The translations under genes were made by a program, and so were the position numbers. The notes beneath the pieces are model-generated. The model did not search any database. It saw only the letters and a program-made list of their open reading frames with translations, and had not been told where the DNA came from. Below are positions 36,211 through 43,996 of a stretch of 64,000 nucleotides of DNA, one piece after another (the stretch's first letter is position 1; each line of letters starts with the position of its first letter). The DNA is taken from the NCBI GenBank assembly GCA_900549825.1, contig URQB01000003.1, positions 1 through 64,000 on the forward strand, written 5' to 3'. The stretch comes from an uncultured Oscillospiraceae bacterium (lineage in GTDB: Bacteria; Bacillota; Clostridia; Oscillospirales; Acutalibacteraceae).

Positions 36211-37470
36211 TTACTGCCGCTCGGCAGCCAGCGCGTAGAAGCCGTCGCCTTCGTGACAGAAAACGGTGGAGACGAAATAGCGAATATCGTCCATCGCGTG
36301 GTCGTGCTCCTTGCGCGGCGCGTCTTTTGCGGCGCGGGAATCCCAGCGGTAGAGGCCGAATTCCCGGATTGCATCCCGGCAGGCTGGGGCAATGCGCAGC
36401 TTCCCTGCCTTTAAGGCGTCTGAGACCCGCCGGATGCCGTCGAGCACTTCGTTCTGCGCCGGGACTGCACGGTATGTTCCGTGGCGACGGATGCAGGCGA
36501 GAAAGCTTGCGGCGGACGGATCGACGATTACCGCCCGCACGGGCAGGCCGCCCGCCAGCGATTCAATCTCGGCGTAATATTCTTCGTCCGTTTTTTGCCG
36601 TCCCTCCCTGCGGGAGTCATAGTAATACTCCCGCAGGCGGTACCAGATTCCCTCCCGCTCCCCCCAAAGGCCGCAGGAAAACGGGTTCACCGTGCCGTAA
36701 TCGCAGGAGAGATAGTATTCCGTGCAGCCTTGCGGCGGGGAAGTGATCAGATGGCCTCCGAACATCGGATAAACCAGCCCCTGCGCCGCCACCCATTTTC
36801 CTTCAACGAACCGCTCGTAGAACGCACCGCTGTAGAGCGTTTCATAGCGGGCCAGGATCGCAGGGGTGAGCGAGGGGTTATCCCGCATGGTGAAGTGCAG
36901 GTACAGGCAGTTCTTCTCCGCCGTTTTCAGGACCCATTCCTCGTGGAACCAGTGCTGCGGATGCTCCGGATTACAGTTGAACCAGAATTTCGAGCCCTCC
37001 AGCGAGCAGCGCGCAAGCGCCTGCTCCACAAAGGAACGCGGCATAAGCGCCACTTCGTCGAGCAGGACGCCGCCGAGCGTCATGCCCTGGATGAGAGAGG
37101 CCGAGGATTCATCCCGCCCGCCGAAGAGGTAAAAGCGGTTTTGCCGCCCGCCGCGGCTGATCTCTACCACGTTGCGCGTGAGCTTCTCCGTACAGGTAAA
37201 TCCCAGCTCGCGCAGGATGGGCAGAAGCGGCTGCACAACGTTGCGGCGCAGGGAGGCGATCGTCTTGCCGCAGATGGCGAAAGAGGTGCCGGAAAATTGA
37301 TAAAACGCCCATGCGACAAACGAAAGGGACATACACATCGTTTTGCCGCTGCGTACCGCGCCGTCGCAAAGGATGCTGTCGCAGCCGGAATATGGGCTGC
37401 CCCGGCACCACCAGGTCAGTACGGTAAGCTGTTTTTCGGAAAAGGGCTGAAAGCGCGCATTATTCTGCAT
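36211..37470 (-). CDS. Terminase large subunit, PBSX family
   Basis: TerL is the ATPase and nuclease that packages DNA into the prohead. The 419-residue protein has Walker A GAVRSGKTM near residue 40, the Walker B region GGVLLDEVALMP, and a C-terminal RNase H-like nuclease with YLSCDYGTVNP and AVIVDPSAASF and a late DDIRYF acidic pair. It overlaps the small subunit gene by 11 bases. All motifs are intact, so it is potentially active. Confidence 0.9.
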   Translation of the reverse strand: MQNNARFQPFSEKQLTVLTWWCRGSPYSGCDSILCDGAVRSGKTMCMSLSFVAWAFYQFSGTSFAICGKTIASLRRNVVQPLLPILRELGFTCTEKLTRNVVEISRGGRQNRFYLFGGRDESSASLIQGMTLGGVLLDEVALMPRSFVEQALARCSLEGSKFWFNCNPEHPQHWFHEEWVLKTAEKNCLYLHFTMRDNPSLTPAILARYETLYSGAFYERFVEGKWVAAQGLVYPMFGGHLITSPPQGCTEYYLSCDYGTVNPFSCGLWGEREGIWYRLREYYYDSRREGRQKTDEEYYAEIESLAGGLPVRAVIVDPSAASFLACIRRHGTYRAVPAQNEVLDGIRRVSDALKAGKLRIAPACRDAIREFGLYRWDSRAAKDAPRKEHDHAMDDIRYFVSTVFCHEGDGFYALAAERQ

Positions 37471-37948
37471 CCGGCAGCGCCTCCGCCCGCAGCGCCTGTG
37501 CGCCGTGCTCCAGAGCTTCGTAAAAGGAGAGGGCGCTGCCCTGCGCGGATTGCTCCTCTATCTGCGCCAGCTTTTCGAGCGCCCTGAGGCGGTCGAAAAA
37601 CTTGATTTCAATGCCGCCTGTGCGCGGGCGCTTGATTTCCGCGATCGGGAAAAGATCCATTTCCTCCATCTGGATGGGAGACGGGGCTTCCTCCAGAAAA
37701 AGAAGCTTGACCGCATCCGTGACAGGCCCGAAGGCCAGCCTGCGGTAGCCGTCCCGAATCTCCTGTGTGGTGTGCAGCCGCTGTTCCAGCCGTTCAATCT
37801 CCGTTCTCACGCTTTCCTTTTCGAGCAGACGGATGCCATTGAGTTCCGGCTTACGGCGAAATCCTGCGCGTGCTGCAGCCTCCCGCGCGCTGTGCGTCCG
37901 GCTGTAATAAGCGCAGAAAAGGAGCTCGCGTTCGCTTAAGGGTTCCAT
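37460..37948 (-). CDS. Terminase small subunit
   Basis: The 162-residue protein starts with a helix-turn-helix-like region (ERELLFCAYYSRTHSAREAA, then AARAGFRRK) typical of terminase small subunits, which recognise phage DNA for packaging. It is the first gene of the phage cassette and overlaps the large subunit. A GGGAAGGGAT-like site precedes the ATG. The promoter is not obvious; a long inverted repeat lies upstream (37994-38037). Confidence 0.8.
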   Translation of the reverse strand: MEPLSERELLFCAYYSRTHSAREAAARAGFRRKPELNGIRLLEKESVRTEIERLEQRLHTTQEIRDGYRRLAFGPVTDAVKLLFLEEAPSPIQMEEMDLFPIAEIKRPRTGGIEIKFFDRLRALEKLAQIEEQSAQGSALSFYEALEHGAQALRAEALPDAE

Positions 37949-37993
37949 CGGTTTATCCCTTCCTTTTCAAAAATGATTTCACCCATACGCAAA

Positions 37994-38037
37994 ACTCCCC
38001 GTTTTGTTGCACAAAACCGTGCAACAAAACGGGGAGT
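37994..38037. other. 19-base perfect inverted repeat upstream of the phage cassette
   Basis: Perfect 19-base arms (ACTCCCCGTTTTGTTGCAC and its complement) flank a 6-base loop. A/T-rich DNA lies on the 38038 side. It sits 46 bases before the terminase gene and could be a terminator insulating the cassette or an operator. The rest of 37949-38170 shows nothing else. Confidence 0.6.
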
Positions 38038-38170
38038 AAAAAAATATTTTTTTACAGGATTTTAAAAAAATCTGAATTCCGCTGATTTTGAACTTGAAAA
38101 GAGCGTTTTAACCCAAAATTTGTGACTGGCATTCGTTTTTGCGCATTCCGTTCTTTTTTTGCGCTTTCGC

Positions 38171-38199
38171 TTGACTTTACACGAAAAAACGATTAGACT
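38171..38199 (+). promoter_or_regulatory. Promoter of mgtE
   Basis: TTGACT (38171-38176), a 17-base spacer and TAGACT (38194-38199) lie about 215 bases before the mgtE start, leaving a long untranslated leader. Confidence 0.65.
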
Positions 38200-38235
38200 A
38201 AAAAAGAGCTGGGAATACAGAATTCAAATAAACGG

Positions 38236-38380
38236 AGGTGGGCCGCACTTGGACAGTACAGGCGCGCATAGACCGCGTGTTCCCGATCCATATTATGCAA
38301 TAGCCGGAAGTGCCCGGCGCGGCCATTCCTGTGTAATGAACCGGTAGCAGTCGGCTTCCGGGCACGGGCTTTGCCGTGCC
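38236..38380 (+). promoter_or_regulatory. Structured mgtE leader, possible riboswitch
   Basis: The leader contains GGCCGC (38241-38246) complementary to GCGGCC (38319-38324). GTGCCCGG (38310-38317) is complementary to CCGGGCAC (38358-38365), and a final hairpin GGCACGG/CCGTGCC (38361-38380) shares bases with the last pairing, so the two are mutually exclusive. I could not fit it to the M-box consensus that commonly controls mgtE. Magnesium or another metal is a plausible ligand, but this is inference. Confidence 0.45.
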
Positions 38381-38416
38381 TGCCCTTTCACGCTTTGCGC
38401 AAAGAGGGTGTTACCA

Positions 38417-39775
38417 TTGGAAACCAACTACAATTTCGAGGCATTGTACCATCTGCTGCAGACAAACCAGCTCTCCGCCCTGCGCGACGAGCTGGCGGAG
38501 ATGAACGTCGTGGATATCGCGGAGTTCCTGCAGGCGCTCTCGAACGAAGGCATGGCGATCGCATTCCGGATTCTGCCGAAGGATATCTCGGCGGACGTAT
38601 TTTCCTACCTCGATCCGGACCGCCAGTCCCACATTGTAGGGACGATCACGGATAACGAGCTTTCCAACCTGCTCGACGACCTGTTTCTTGACGATACGGT
38701 CGATTTTCTGGAGGAGGTTCCGGCAAACGTCGTTACGCGTGTGCTCGCCAATACCGATCCGGAGACGCGTAAGCTGATCAACCGCTTTTTGCAGTATCCG
38801 GATAATTCCGCCGGCAGCATCATGACCATTGAGATGGTGCAGCTGCATGACCGCCTGACGGCAGCGGAAGCAATCGATCGGATCCGTTCAAGCGGAATTG
38901 ACGATGAAACCGTGTATACGGCCTACTGCATCGACAATGCCCGCCATCTTGTCGGCACTCTGCCGCTGCACAGGCTTCTGTTTGCCAAAGCGGATGCTCT
39001 GGTGCACGATTTGATGGACGACGACCAGCAGCTCATCTTTGTGACGACGCTCGAAGATGAAGAGGATGTTGCGGATCTTGCCAGGAAATACGATCTGTTG
39101 AGCGTTCCGGTCGTCGATAACGAGAAGCGGCTGGTGGGCGTGATCACGATCGATGATATCGTCGACGTTATCGAAGAGAAAAATACAGAAGATTTTGAAA
39201 AGATGGCCCTCATGCACCCATCCGGGACAGGGAACGAATATCTGAAGACCGGCGTTTTCCGCCTTGCAGGGAACCGGATCGTCTGGCTGCTGGTGCTGAT
39301 GATCTCCGGCACGTTTACCGGGAAGATCATTGAGAATTATCAAAATATGCTCTCCGTTGTGGTTGGCCTGACCGCCGCCATCCCGATGCTCATGGATACG
39401 GGCGGGAATTCCGGCAACCAGACCTCCACGCTGATCATTCGCGGCCTTGCGCTGGGAGAGATCACGATCAAGGATTATTTCCGCGTCCTTTTTAAAGAGC
39501 TGCGCGTAGCGCTCATCTGCGGGGTGATTCTCGCGGTGGTCAATTTCCTGCGGCTCATGATCTTTGGCGGAGCGACTCTGCCGGTCTATCTTGTCATCTG
39601 CGCGGCGCTGTTCTGTGCCGTAGTTGCGGCAAAATGCATCGGCTGTACGCTGCCAATCCTTGCCAAGCTCATCCACCTCGATCCTGCGCTTATGGCAGGG
39701 CCGATGATCACGACGATCGTTGACGCGCTGACGCTTGCGATTTATTTTGCGCTTGCTCATGCCTTCCTGCTTTAA
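38417..39775 (+). CDS. mgtE: Magnesium transporter MgtE
   Basis: MgtE is a homodimeric inner-membrane Mg2+ channel/transporter gated by cytosolic Mg2+. The 452-residue protein has an N domain (~1-120), a tandem CBS pair (~125-250, with LLSVPVVDNEKRLVGVITID) and five transmembrane helices with PMLMDTGGNSGNQTSTLI, a family hallmark. I chose the TTG at 38417, eight bases after AAAGAGGG. It is a single gene with its own promoter and terminator. Confidence 0.93.
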   Translation: METNYNFEALYHLLQTNQLSALRDELAEMNVVDIAEFLQALSNEGMAIAFRILPKDISADVFSYLDPDRQSHIVGTITDNELSNLLDDLFLDDTVDFLEEVPANVVTRVLANTDPETRKLINRFLQYPDNSAGSIMTIEMVQLHDRLTAAEAIDRIRSSGIDDETVYTAYCIDNARHLVGTLPLHRLLFAKADALVHDLMDDDQQLIFVTTLEDEEDVADLARKYDLLSVPVVDNEKRLVGVITIDDIVDVIEEKNTEDFEKMALMHPSGTGNEYLKTGVFRLAGNRIVWLLVLMISGTFTGKIIENYQNMLSVVVGLTAAIPMLMDTGGNSGNQTSTLIIRGLALGEITIKDYFRVLFKELRVALICGVILAVVNFLRLMIFGGATLPVYLVICAALFCAVVAAKCIGCTLPILAKLIHLDPALMAGPMITTIVDALTLAIYFALAHAFLL

Positions 39776-39786
39776 CTGAATCAATC

Positions 39787-39840
39787 AACGCCCTGTGAAA
39801 TTCCGTTTTGATACGGAATGACACAGGGCGTTTTGCTTTC
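39787..39840 (+). terminator. Terminator after mgtE
   Basis: AACGCCCTGTG pairs with CACAGGGCGTT, with an inner stem ATTCCGT/ACGGAAT, followed by TTTGCTTTC. It lies 12 bases after the mgtE stop codon. Confidence 0.8.
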
Positions 39841-39978
39841 TATTCTCTGCATTCCAGCAGCTTTGCCGCGTTTACAAATATGCCTTTTACAATTTGCATG
39901 ACCATACATGCATGGCAGCTGCCCGGCTTTCTCATAAAGGCCAGGCATTAGTGCACAACGCTAACTCAATACGGCCGG

Positions 39979-41256
39979 TTAGCGGCTGACGCCGGCCAGC
40001 CGGTCGGTCAGGGCCAGATCGATCCGCCGGGAGGCGATATAAGTGCGCAGCGTTTTCTGCCCCTTTTCGTCCATACAGGTGTCCCCAAAGCGGCCGTAGG
40101 TGCAGGTGAAAATCGTTCCGTCCTCCAGCATGACGTTCCCGCAATAGCCCGTATCCCCATTGGCAACGATGTTGGGGCCGTCCTGTCCGTTGAGATATGT
40201 GTGCGCGACCTTGATGCGGTATTGCCCTTCCTTTCCCTGCCTCAAGTCCTCGTAGGTGCCGACCCAGGCGATCCAGCCCTCGCTGTACCAGCCGCGTTTT
40301 TCATGGCCCTTTTCCCGATGGAGGCGGTTCTTTTCCGGGCTGCGCTCAATGGAGCGGAAGGTGATAAAGAGCCGCCCGTCCTTCGTCCACTCCGCCTTAT
40401 GCCGCTCGCCGTTGAGGGCGGCGGGCAGCTCGCGCGGGGCAGACCAGGTTTTCCCCTCATCCTGGGAAAAAGAAACGAGGGAATTCACCTTCTTCGTCTG
40501 GCTGCGGGTGATCAGGCAGAGCTCGTCTCCCCGGCCGCCGTCGGAGCGGAGCATTTCTACCTCGCACATTTTCGAGCCCTTTTCGATCGCCCGATAGGCT
40601 GTAAAATAAGGTTCAGGAGTGCTCCATTGCATGCGGCCGCTGCCGTCGAAGGTCAGGAGCGTCCGGTAATTGACAAAGCGCTTGTCGTGAAAGATGCCCA
40701 TCCATTTATCGACGAACCGGCCGTTCTCCTTCAGGCGCGTCAGCGCGCTCATCGCAACGATGGGAACCACGGGATGGGAGCTGTTTTTATCATAGAACGT
40801 TTCAAATTCACTCCACGTTTTGCCCTCGTCCGCAGAGAGGGAGCAGTTGAAGCCGCCGGGGCCCTTGTCGTCAGGCCAGTCGGAGTTTGCGGAGATCAGG
40901 ATCATCTGATCCGGCTTCTGCGCATCCATGAATTCCAGGCGATAGACAGTTGGCGTTTCGCGGGAGCGTTCCCAGCTCTCTGGGGTGTTTTCAAGGGCGC
41001 GCCAGCTGCGCCCCTCGTCTGCACTTACCCGGCCCAGTACCGCGCCGCGTCCGTGGCCGGCGGGATAGAAGGTGAGGATTTCCCCTGTTTTGCACAGAAT
41101 GGAGTCCGGGTGGCCAAGATACGGCTTACTGTCGTCGATCGTGACGAGAGGCTCCGGGCTCAGGTCGACCTGGGGGATGGTATAATCGCGGCCCGCGCCG
41201 CGCACGATGGGATAGCCGAAAACCCGGCGGGGAAACAATTGCTGGTTACTCATCAT
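39979..41256 (-). CDS. BNR-repeat sialidase-family protein
   Basis: The 425-residue protein has a six-bladed propeller pattern with three Asp boxes: SADEGRSW, SADEGKTW and SQDEGKTW. This is the exo-sialidase superfamily layout. No signal peptide is visible, so it may act in the cytoplasm on imported glycans or be a non-sialidase BNR protein. The start overlaps an AAAGGCAGAG site. It begins 24 bases after the rnfB stop in the same direction and could be read with the rnf operon, which is unusual. Confidence 0.75.
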   Translation of the reverse strand: MMSNQQLFPRRVFGYPIVRGAGRDYTIPQVDLSPEPLVTIDDSKPYLGHPDSILCKTGEILTFYPAGHGRGAVLGRVSADEGRSWRALENTPESWERSRETPTVYRLEFMDAQKPDQMILISANSDWPDDKGPGGFNCSLSADEGKTWSEFETFYDKNSSHPVVPIVAMSALTRLKENGRFVDKWMGIFHDKRFVNYRTLLTFDGSGRMQWSTPEPYFTAYRAIEKGSKMCEVEMLRSDGGRGDELCLITRSQTKKVNSLVSFSQDEGKTWSAPRELPAALNGERHKAEWTKDGRLFITFRSIERSPEKNRLHREKGHEKRGWYSEGWIAWVGTYEDLRQGKEGQYRIKVAHTYLNGQDGPNIVANGDTGYCGNVMLEDGTIFTCTYGRFGDTCMDEKGQKTLRTYIASRRIDLALTDRLAGVSR

Positions 41257-41280
41257 TTCTCTGCCTTTCTGCGAGTGGAT

Positions 41281-42105
41281 TTATGCCTGTGCGGAATGCA
41301 CCGCATCCAGTTCAAAGAGATGGATGCATTTGGAGGGGCACACCTCCATGCATTTGCCGCAGGCGACACACTTTTCGCCGTCGATCACAGCCAGGTTGTT
41401 TTTCACCGTGACTGCACTGTATTCGCACGCCTTTACACACCGCATGCAGCCGATGCAGGCTACCTTGCAGGCCTTTCGGGCAGGGCCGCCCTTATCCGTA
41501 TTGTGGCACATCACGGCGACCTTCCGCTCGTGCAGGGGCATGAGCGTGATCAGGTGCTTGGGGCAGGTGTTCACACACATCTTACAGGCGCGGCATAAAA
41601 GCGGGTCGACCTGCGCGACGCCCTCGCAGATTGTAATTGCGTCGTAAGGGCAGGCCTCGGCGCAGTCCCCATAGCCCAGGCAGCCATAGCTGCACAGCGA
41701 AGAGCCGCCGAAGAGCTGGGAGGCCATCTTGCAGCTCTGTACGCCGGAATATTCAAATTTTTGGCCGGTATTCGTATGATTGCCGCAGCACAGGACCGTG
41801 GCGGCGACGGGGACGACGTTCCCCGCAGAAAGGCCGAGAATCGACGCGACCTCCTTTGCAGCCGCGTTCCCGCCGGGCGCGCAGAGGGCGGTATCCGTGG
41901 TTTTGCCCTCGGAGAGCGCCTTTGCATAGCCCGCGCAGCCGGAAAAGCCGCATGCGCCGCAGTTCGCGCCGGGCAATACAGCCTCCAGCGCTTCCGCCTT
42001 CTCGTCCACAGGCACCGCCATCACGATCGATGCAACCGCGAGGCCAAGGCCGGCCAGCAGGCCGATGGCGGAAACAATCAGAACAGAGAGTAAGATCGGA
42101 TTCAT
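41281..42105 (-). CDS. rnfB: Electron transport complex subunit RnfB
   Basis: RnfB is the ferredoxin-side Fe-S subunit of the Rnf complex. The 274 residues start with one membrane helix (MNPILLSVLIVSAIGLLAG), then a 4Fe-4S domain (PGANCGACGFSGC) and repeated ferredoxin clusters, including CSYGCLGYGDCAEACP, CRACKMCVNTCP, CIGCMRCVKACE and CVACGKCMEVCP. The ATG at 42105 follows AAAGGATG. It is the last rnf gene, after rnfA. Confidence 0.95.
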   Translation of the reverse strand: MNPILLSVLIVSAIGLLAGLGLAVASIVMAVPVDEKAEALEAVLPGANCGACGFSGCAGYAKALSEGKTTDTALCAPGGNAAAKEVASILGLSAGNVVPVAATVLCCGNHTNTGQKFEYSGVQSCKMASQLFGGSSLCSYGCLGYGDCAEACPYDAITICEGVAQVDPLLCRACKMCVNTCPKHLITLMPLHERKVAVMCHNTDKGGPARKACKVACIGCMRCVKACEYSAVTVKNNLAVIDGEKCVACGKCMEVCPSKCIHLFELDAVHSAQA

Positions 42106-42127
42106 TCGTTTATCATCCTTTCCGCCA

Positions 42128-42718
42128 TCAGTGGAACATGCCTTCCACAATGCCCGTAAAGCCCAGGAAGGAGACGGACACGAGGGAGGCAGCAATCAGG
42201 GTGATCGGAAGCCCCTGCAGGAATTTTGGTACCTCACAGGACTCGAGCCGTTCGCGCACGCCAGCGAACAGAACCATAGCGAGCATAAACCCGAGGCCCG
42301 CGCCAAGGGAGTTGACGATGGACTGCCAGAAGCCGTAGCTTTTATCGATATTGAGCAGCACCACGCCCAGCACGGCGCAGTTGGTCGTGATCAGCGGCAG
42401 ATAGATGCCCAGGGAATTGTAAAGCGCAGGCAAAAACTTTTTCAGCGTGATTTCCACAAGCTGCACAAGCGCCGCGATGACGAGGATGAAGACGAGCGTC
42501 TGCAAATATTCCAGCCCGTTTTTGACCAGCAGGAACTGATTGATCGGGTAAGTCACGGCAGTCGAAAGCACCATGACGAAGATGACCGCCGCGCTCATGC
42601 CGACGGCTGTATTGAGCTTTTTCGATACGCCGAGGAAGGGGCAGATGCCCAGAAACTTGGAGAGGACGAAATTTTCCGTCAAAATACCGGTGAGCAGGAT
42701 GGCAAGAAAAATCTTCAT
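42128..42718 (-). CDS. rnfA: Electron transport complex subunit RnfA
   Basis: RnfA is a six-helix membrane subunit of the Rnf pump. The 196 residues contain LTENFVLSKFLGICPFLGVS and the mirrored YLPLITTNCAVLGVVLLN, typical of the RnfA/E fold that holds a shared Fe-S centre. It overlaps rnfE by four bases (ATGA) and precedes rnfB. Confidence 0.95.
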   Translation of the reverse strand: MKIFLAILLTGILTENFVLSKFLGICPFLGVSKKLNTAVGMSAAVIFVMVLSTAVTYPINQFLLVKNGLEYLQTLVFILVIAALVQLVEITLKKFLPALYNSLGIYLPLITTNCAVLGVVLLNIDKSYGFWQSIVNSLGAGLGFMLAMVLFAGVRERLESCEVPKFLQGLPITLIAASLVSVSFLGFTGIVEGMFH

Positions 42719-43419
42719 TTCGTCTCAGCCTCCTTTGTTTCCGCCTTTTCGCAGTTGACGCGGGAGCAGGCGTCCGCCATGGGGCAGGAGCCGCAGTTGA
42801 GCGTTGCCCTGGGCCTGCCCTTGCGCTCGGCAAGCCGGTTCGCACATGCAATCAGCATGCCGAATACGAAGAAGCCGCCCGGCGGCAGGATGAAGATGAT
42901 CATCGGCGCAATGGAACCGGGGATGATCTGGTAGCCCAGCAGCGTGCCTGCGCCGAGCAGCTCGCGGATCGCGCCCATAGCGAGCAGGGCAGCCATGAAG
43001 CCGACGCCCATACCCAGGCCGTCGAGCGCTGAGGCGAGGATGGGGTTTTTGCCTGCAAAAGCTTCCGCCCGGCCGAGAATGATGCAGTTGACGACGATCA
43101 GGGGCAGATATACGCCCAGCTGCTCGTCGATCTGTGGCAGGAACGCTTTCACAAGCATCTGCACGATCGTCACAAAAGAGGCGATCACGACGATATAGCA
43201 GGGAATCCGCACCCTGGAGGGGATCACCTTGCGTAGCGCAGAAATCACGATATTAGAGCATATTAGCACGATCATTGCCGCAGCGCCCATCCCCAGCGCG
43301 CTCTCTACGGAGGTGGTGACCGCCAGAGTCGGGCAGGTGCCTAGCACGAGGCGCAGCACCGGGTTTTCTTTGATCAGGCCTTTGGTGAATTCCCTGCCGA
43401 GGCTTTTTTTCTCAGCCAT
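42715..43419 (-). CDS. rnfE: Electron transport complex subunit RnfE
   Basis: RnfE is the membrane partner of RnfA, with ENPVLRLVLGTCPTLAVT and YLPLIVVNCIILGRAEAF. The 234-residue protein has a C-terminal cysteine cluster NCGSCPMADACSRVNC after the last helix. This could bind a metal or Fe-S centre, and the tail then ends in a charged Lys/Glu stretch. The ATG at 43419 lies seven bases after AGGAGGTG and overlaps rnfG by eight bases. Confidence 0.94.
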   Translation of the reverse strand: MAEKKSLGREFTKGLIKENPVLRLVLGTCPTLAVTTSVESALGMGAAAMIVLICSNIVISALRKVIPSRVRIPCYIVVIASFVTIVQMLVKAFLPQIDEQLGVYLPLIVVNCIILGRAEAFAGKNPILASALDGLGMGVGFMAALLAMGAIRELLGAGTLLGYQIIPGSIAPMIIFILPPGGFFVFGMLIACANRLAERKGRPRATLNCGSCPMADACSRVNCEKAETKEAETK

Positions 43420-43996
43420 TTGCCGCACCTCCTGACACTTGCCCGTAAAGCTCGAGCGCGATATTGACCGCGTCCGTCACCGCTTTAGAGGTGATGGTCG
43501 CGCCGGTCAGCGCCTGGATTTCATCGTCGCCTGGATTGCTTTTGGCAACACTGATCTTGCCGCTTTTGCCTTTGAATTGATCGCGGAAGGATTCGTTTTT
43601 CGCATTCATGCCGAGCCCGGCCGTCTCGTTGAGGGTGAGCGTCTGGATACCGGTCACAGCGCCTTTCAAGTCGACTCCGGTCATAATTTCGACCGCGCCG
43701 CCGTAGCCCTTGCTTTGCGTGGTGAAGACGTAGCCGACAACCTGATCTCCATCGAGCCCTTCGTAATAGGTGTAGTCCGTGCCGCTGTGCTTCACGGTTT
43801 TTGTGTTGCTGAAGCTTTTTGCACTGCTGAGGACCGTCTGGCGGGTTTCAGCGGCGGTTTTCGCTGCAAGCTCCGCGATCATGGGGGATGTCACTTGATT
43901 CGTCAGCGCGAGCAGCACCGTAGAGACCATGCAGATGACGAAAAGGGACACAGTGGGAATCAGGATCGCCTTCCAGAGGGTCTTGTCCTTTTTCAT
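43412..43996 (-). CDS. rnfG: Electron transport complex subunit RnfG
   Basis: RnfG carries covalent FMN on the outer membrane face. The 194-residue protein has one N-terminal helix and an FMN-binding domain, with the attachment Thr in QALTGATITSKAV near residue 165. ApbE, encoded in the same operon, would add the flavin. The start overlaps rnfD by four bases. Confidence 0.95.
   Translation of the reverse strand: MKKDKTLWKAILIPTVSLFVICMVSTVLLALTNQVTSPMIAELAAKTAAETRQTVLSSAKSFSNTKTVKHSGTDYTYYEGLDGDQVVGYVFTTQSKGYGGAVEIMTGVDLKGAVTGIQTLTLNETAGLGMNAKNESFRDQFKGKSGKISVAKSNPGDDEIQALTGATITSKAVTDAVNIALELYGQVSGGAANG

Noticed and set aside
26527..37948. Complete active prophage
   Set aside because: No integrase, attachment-site duplication, repressor, lysis, sheath or tape-measure gene was found, so calling it an intact prophage is not supported.
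38236..38380. Classical M-box riboswitch before mgtE
   Set aside because: The conserved GGTGAGGCTCCT and GCTGCCC-type blocks could not be placed, so it is reported only as an unclassified leader.
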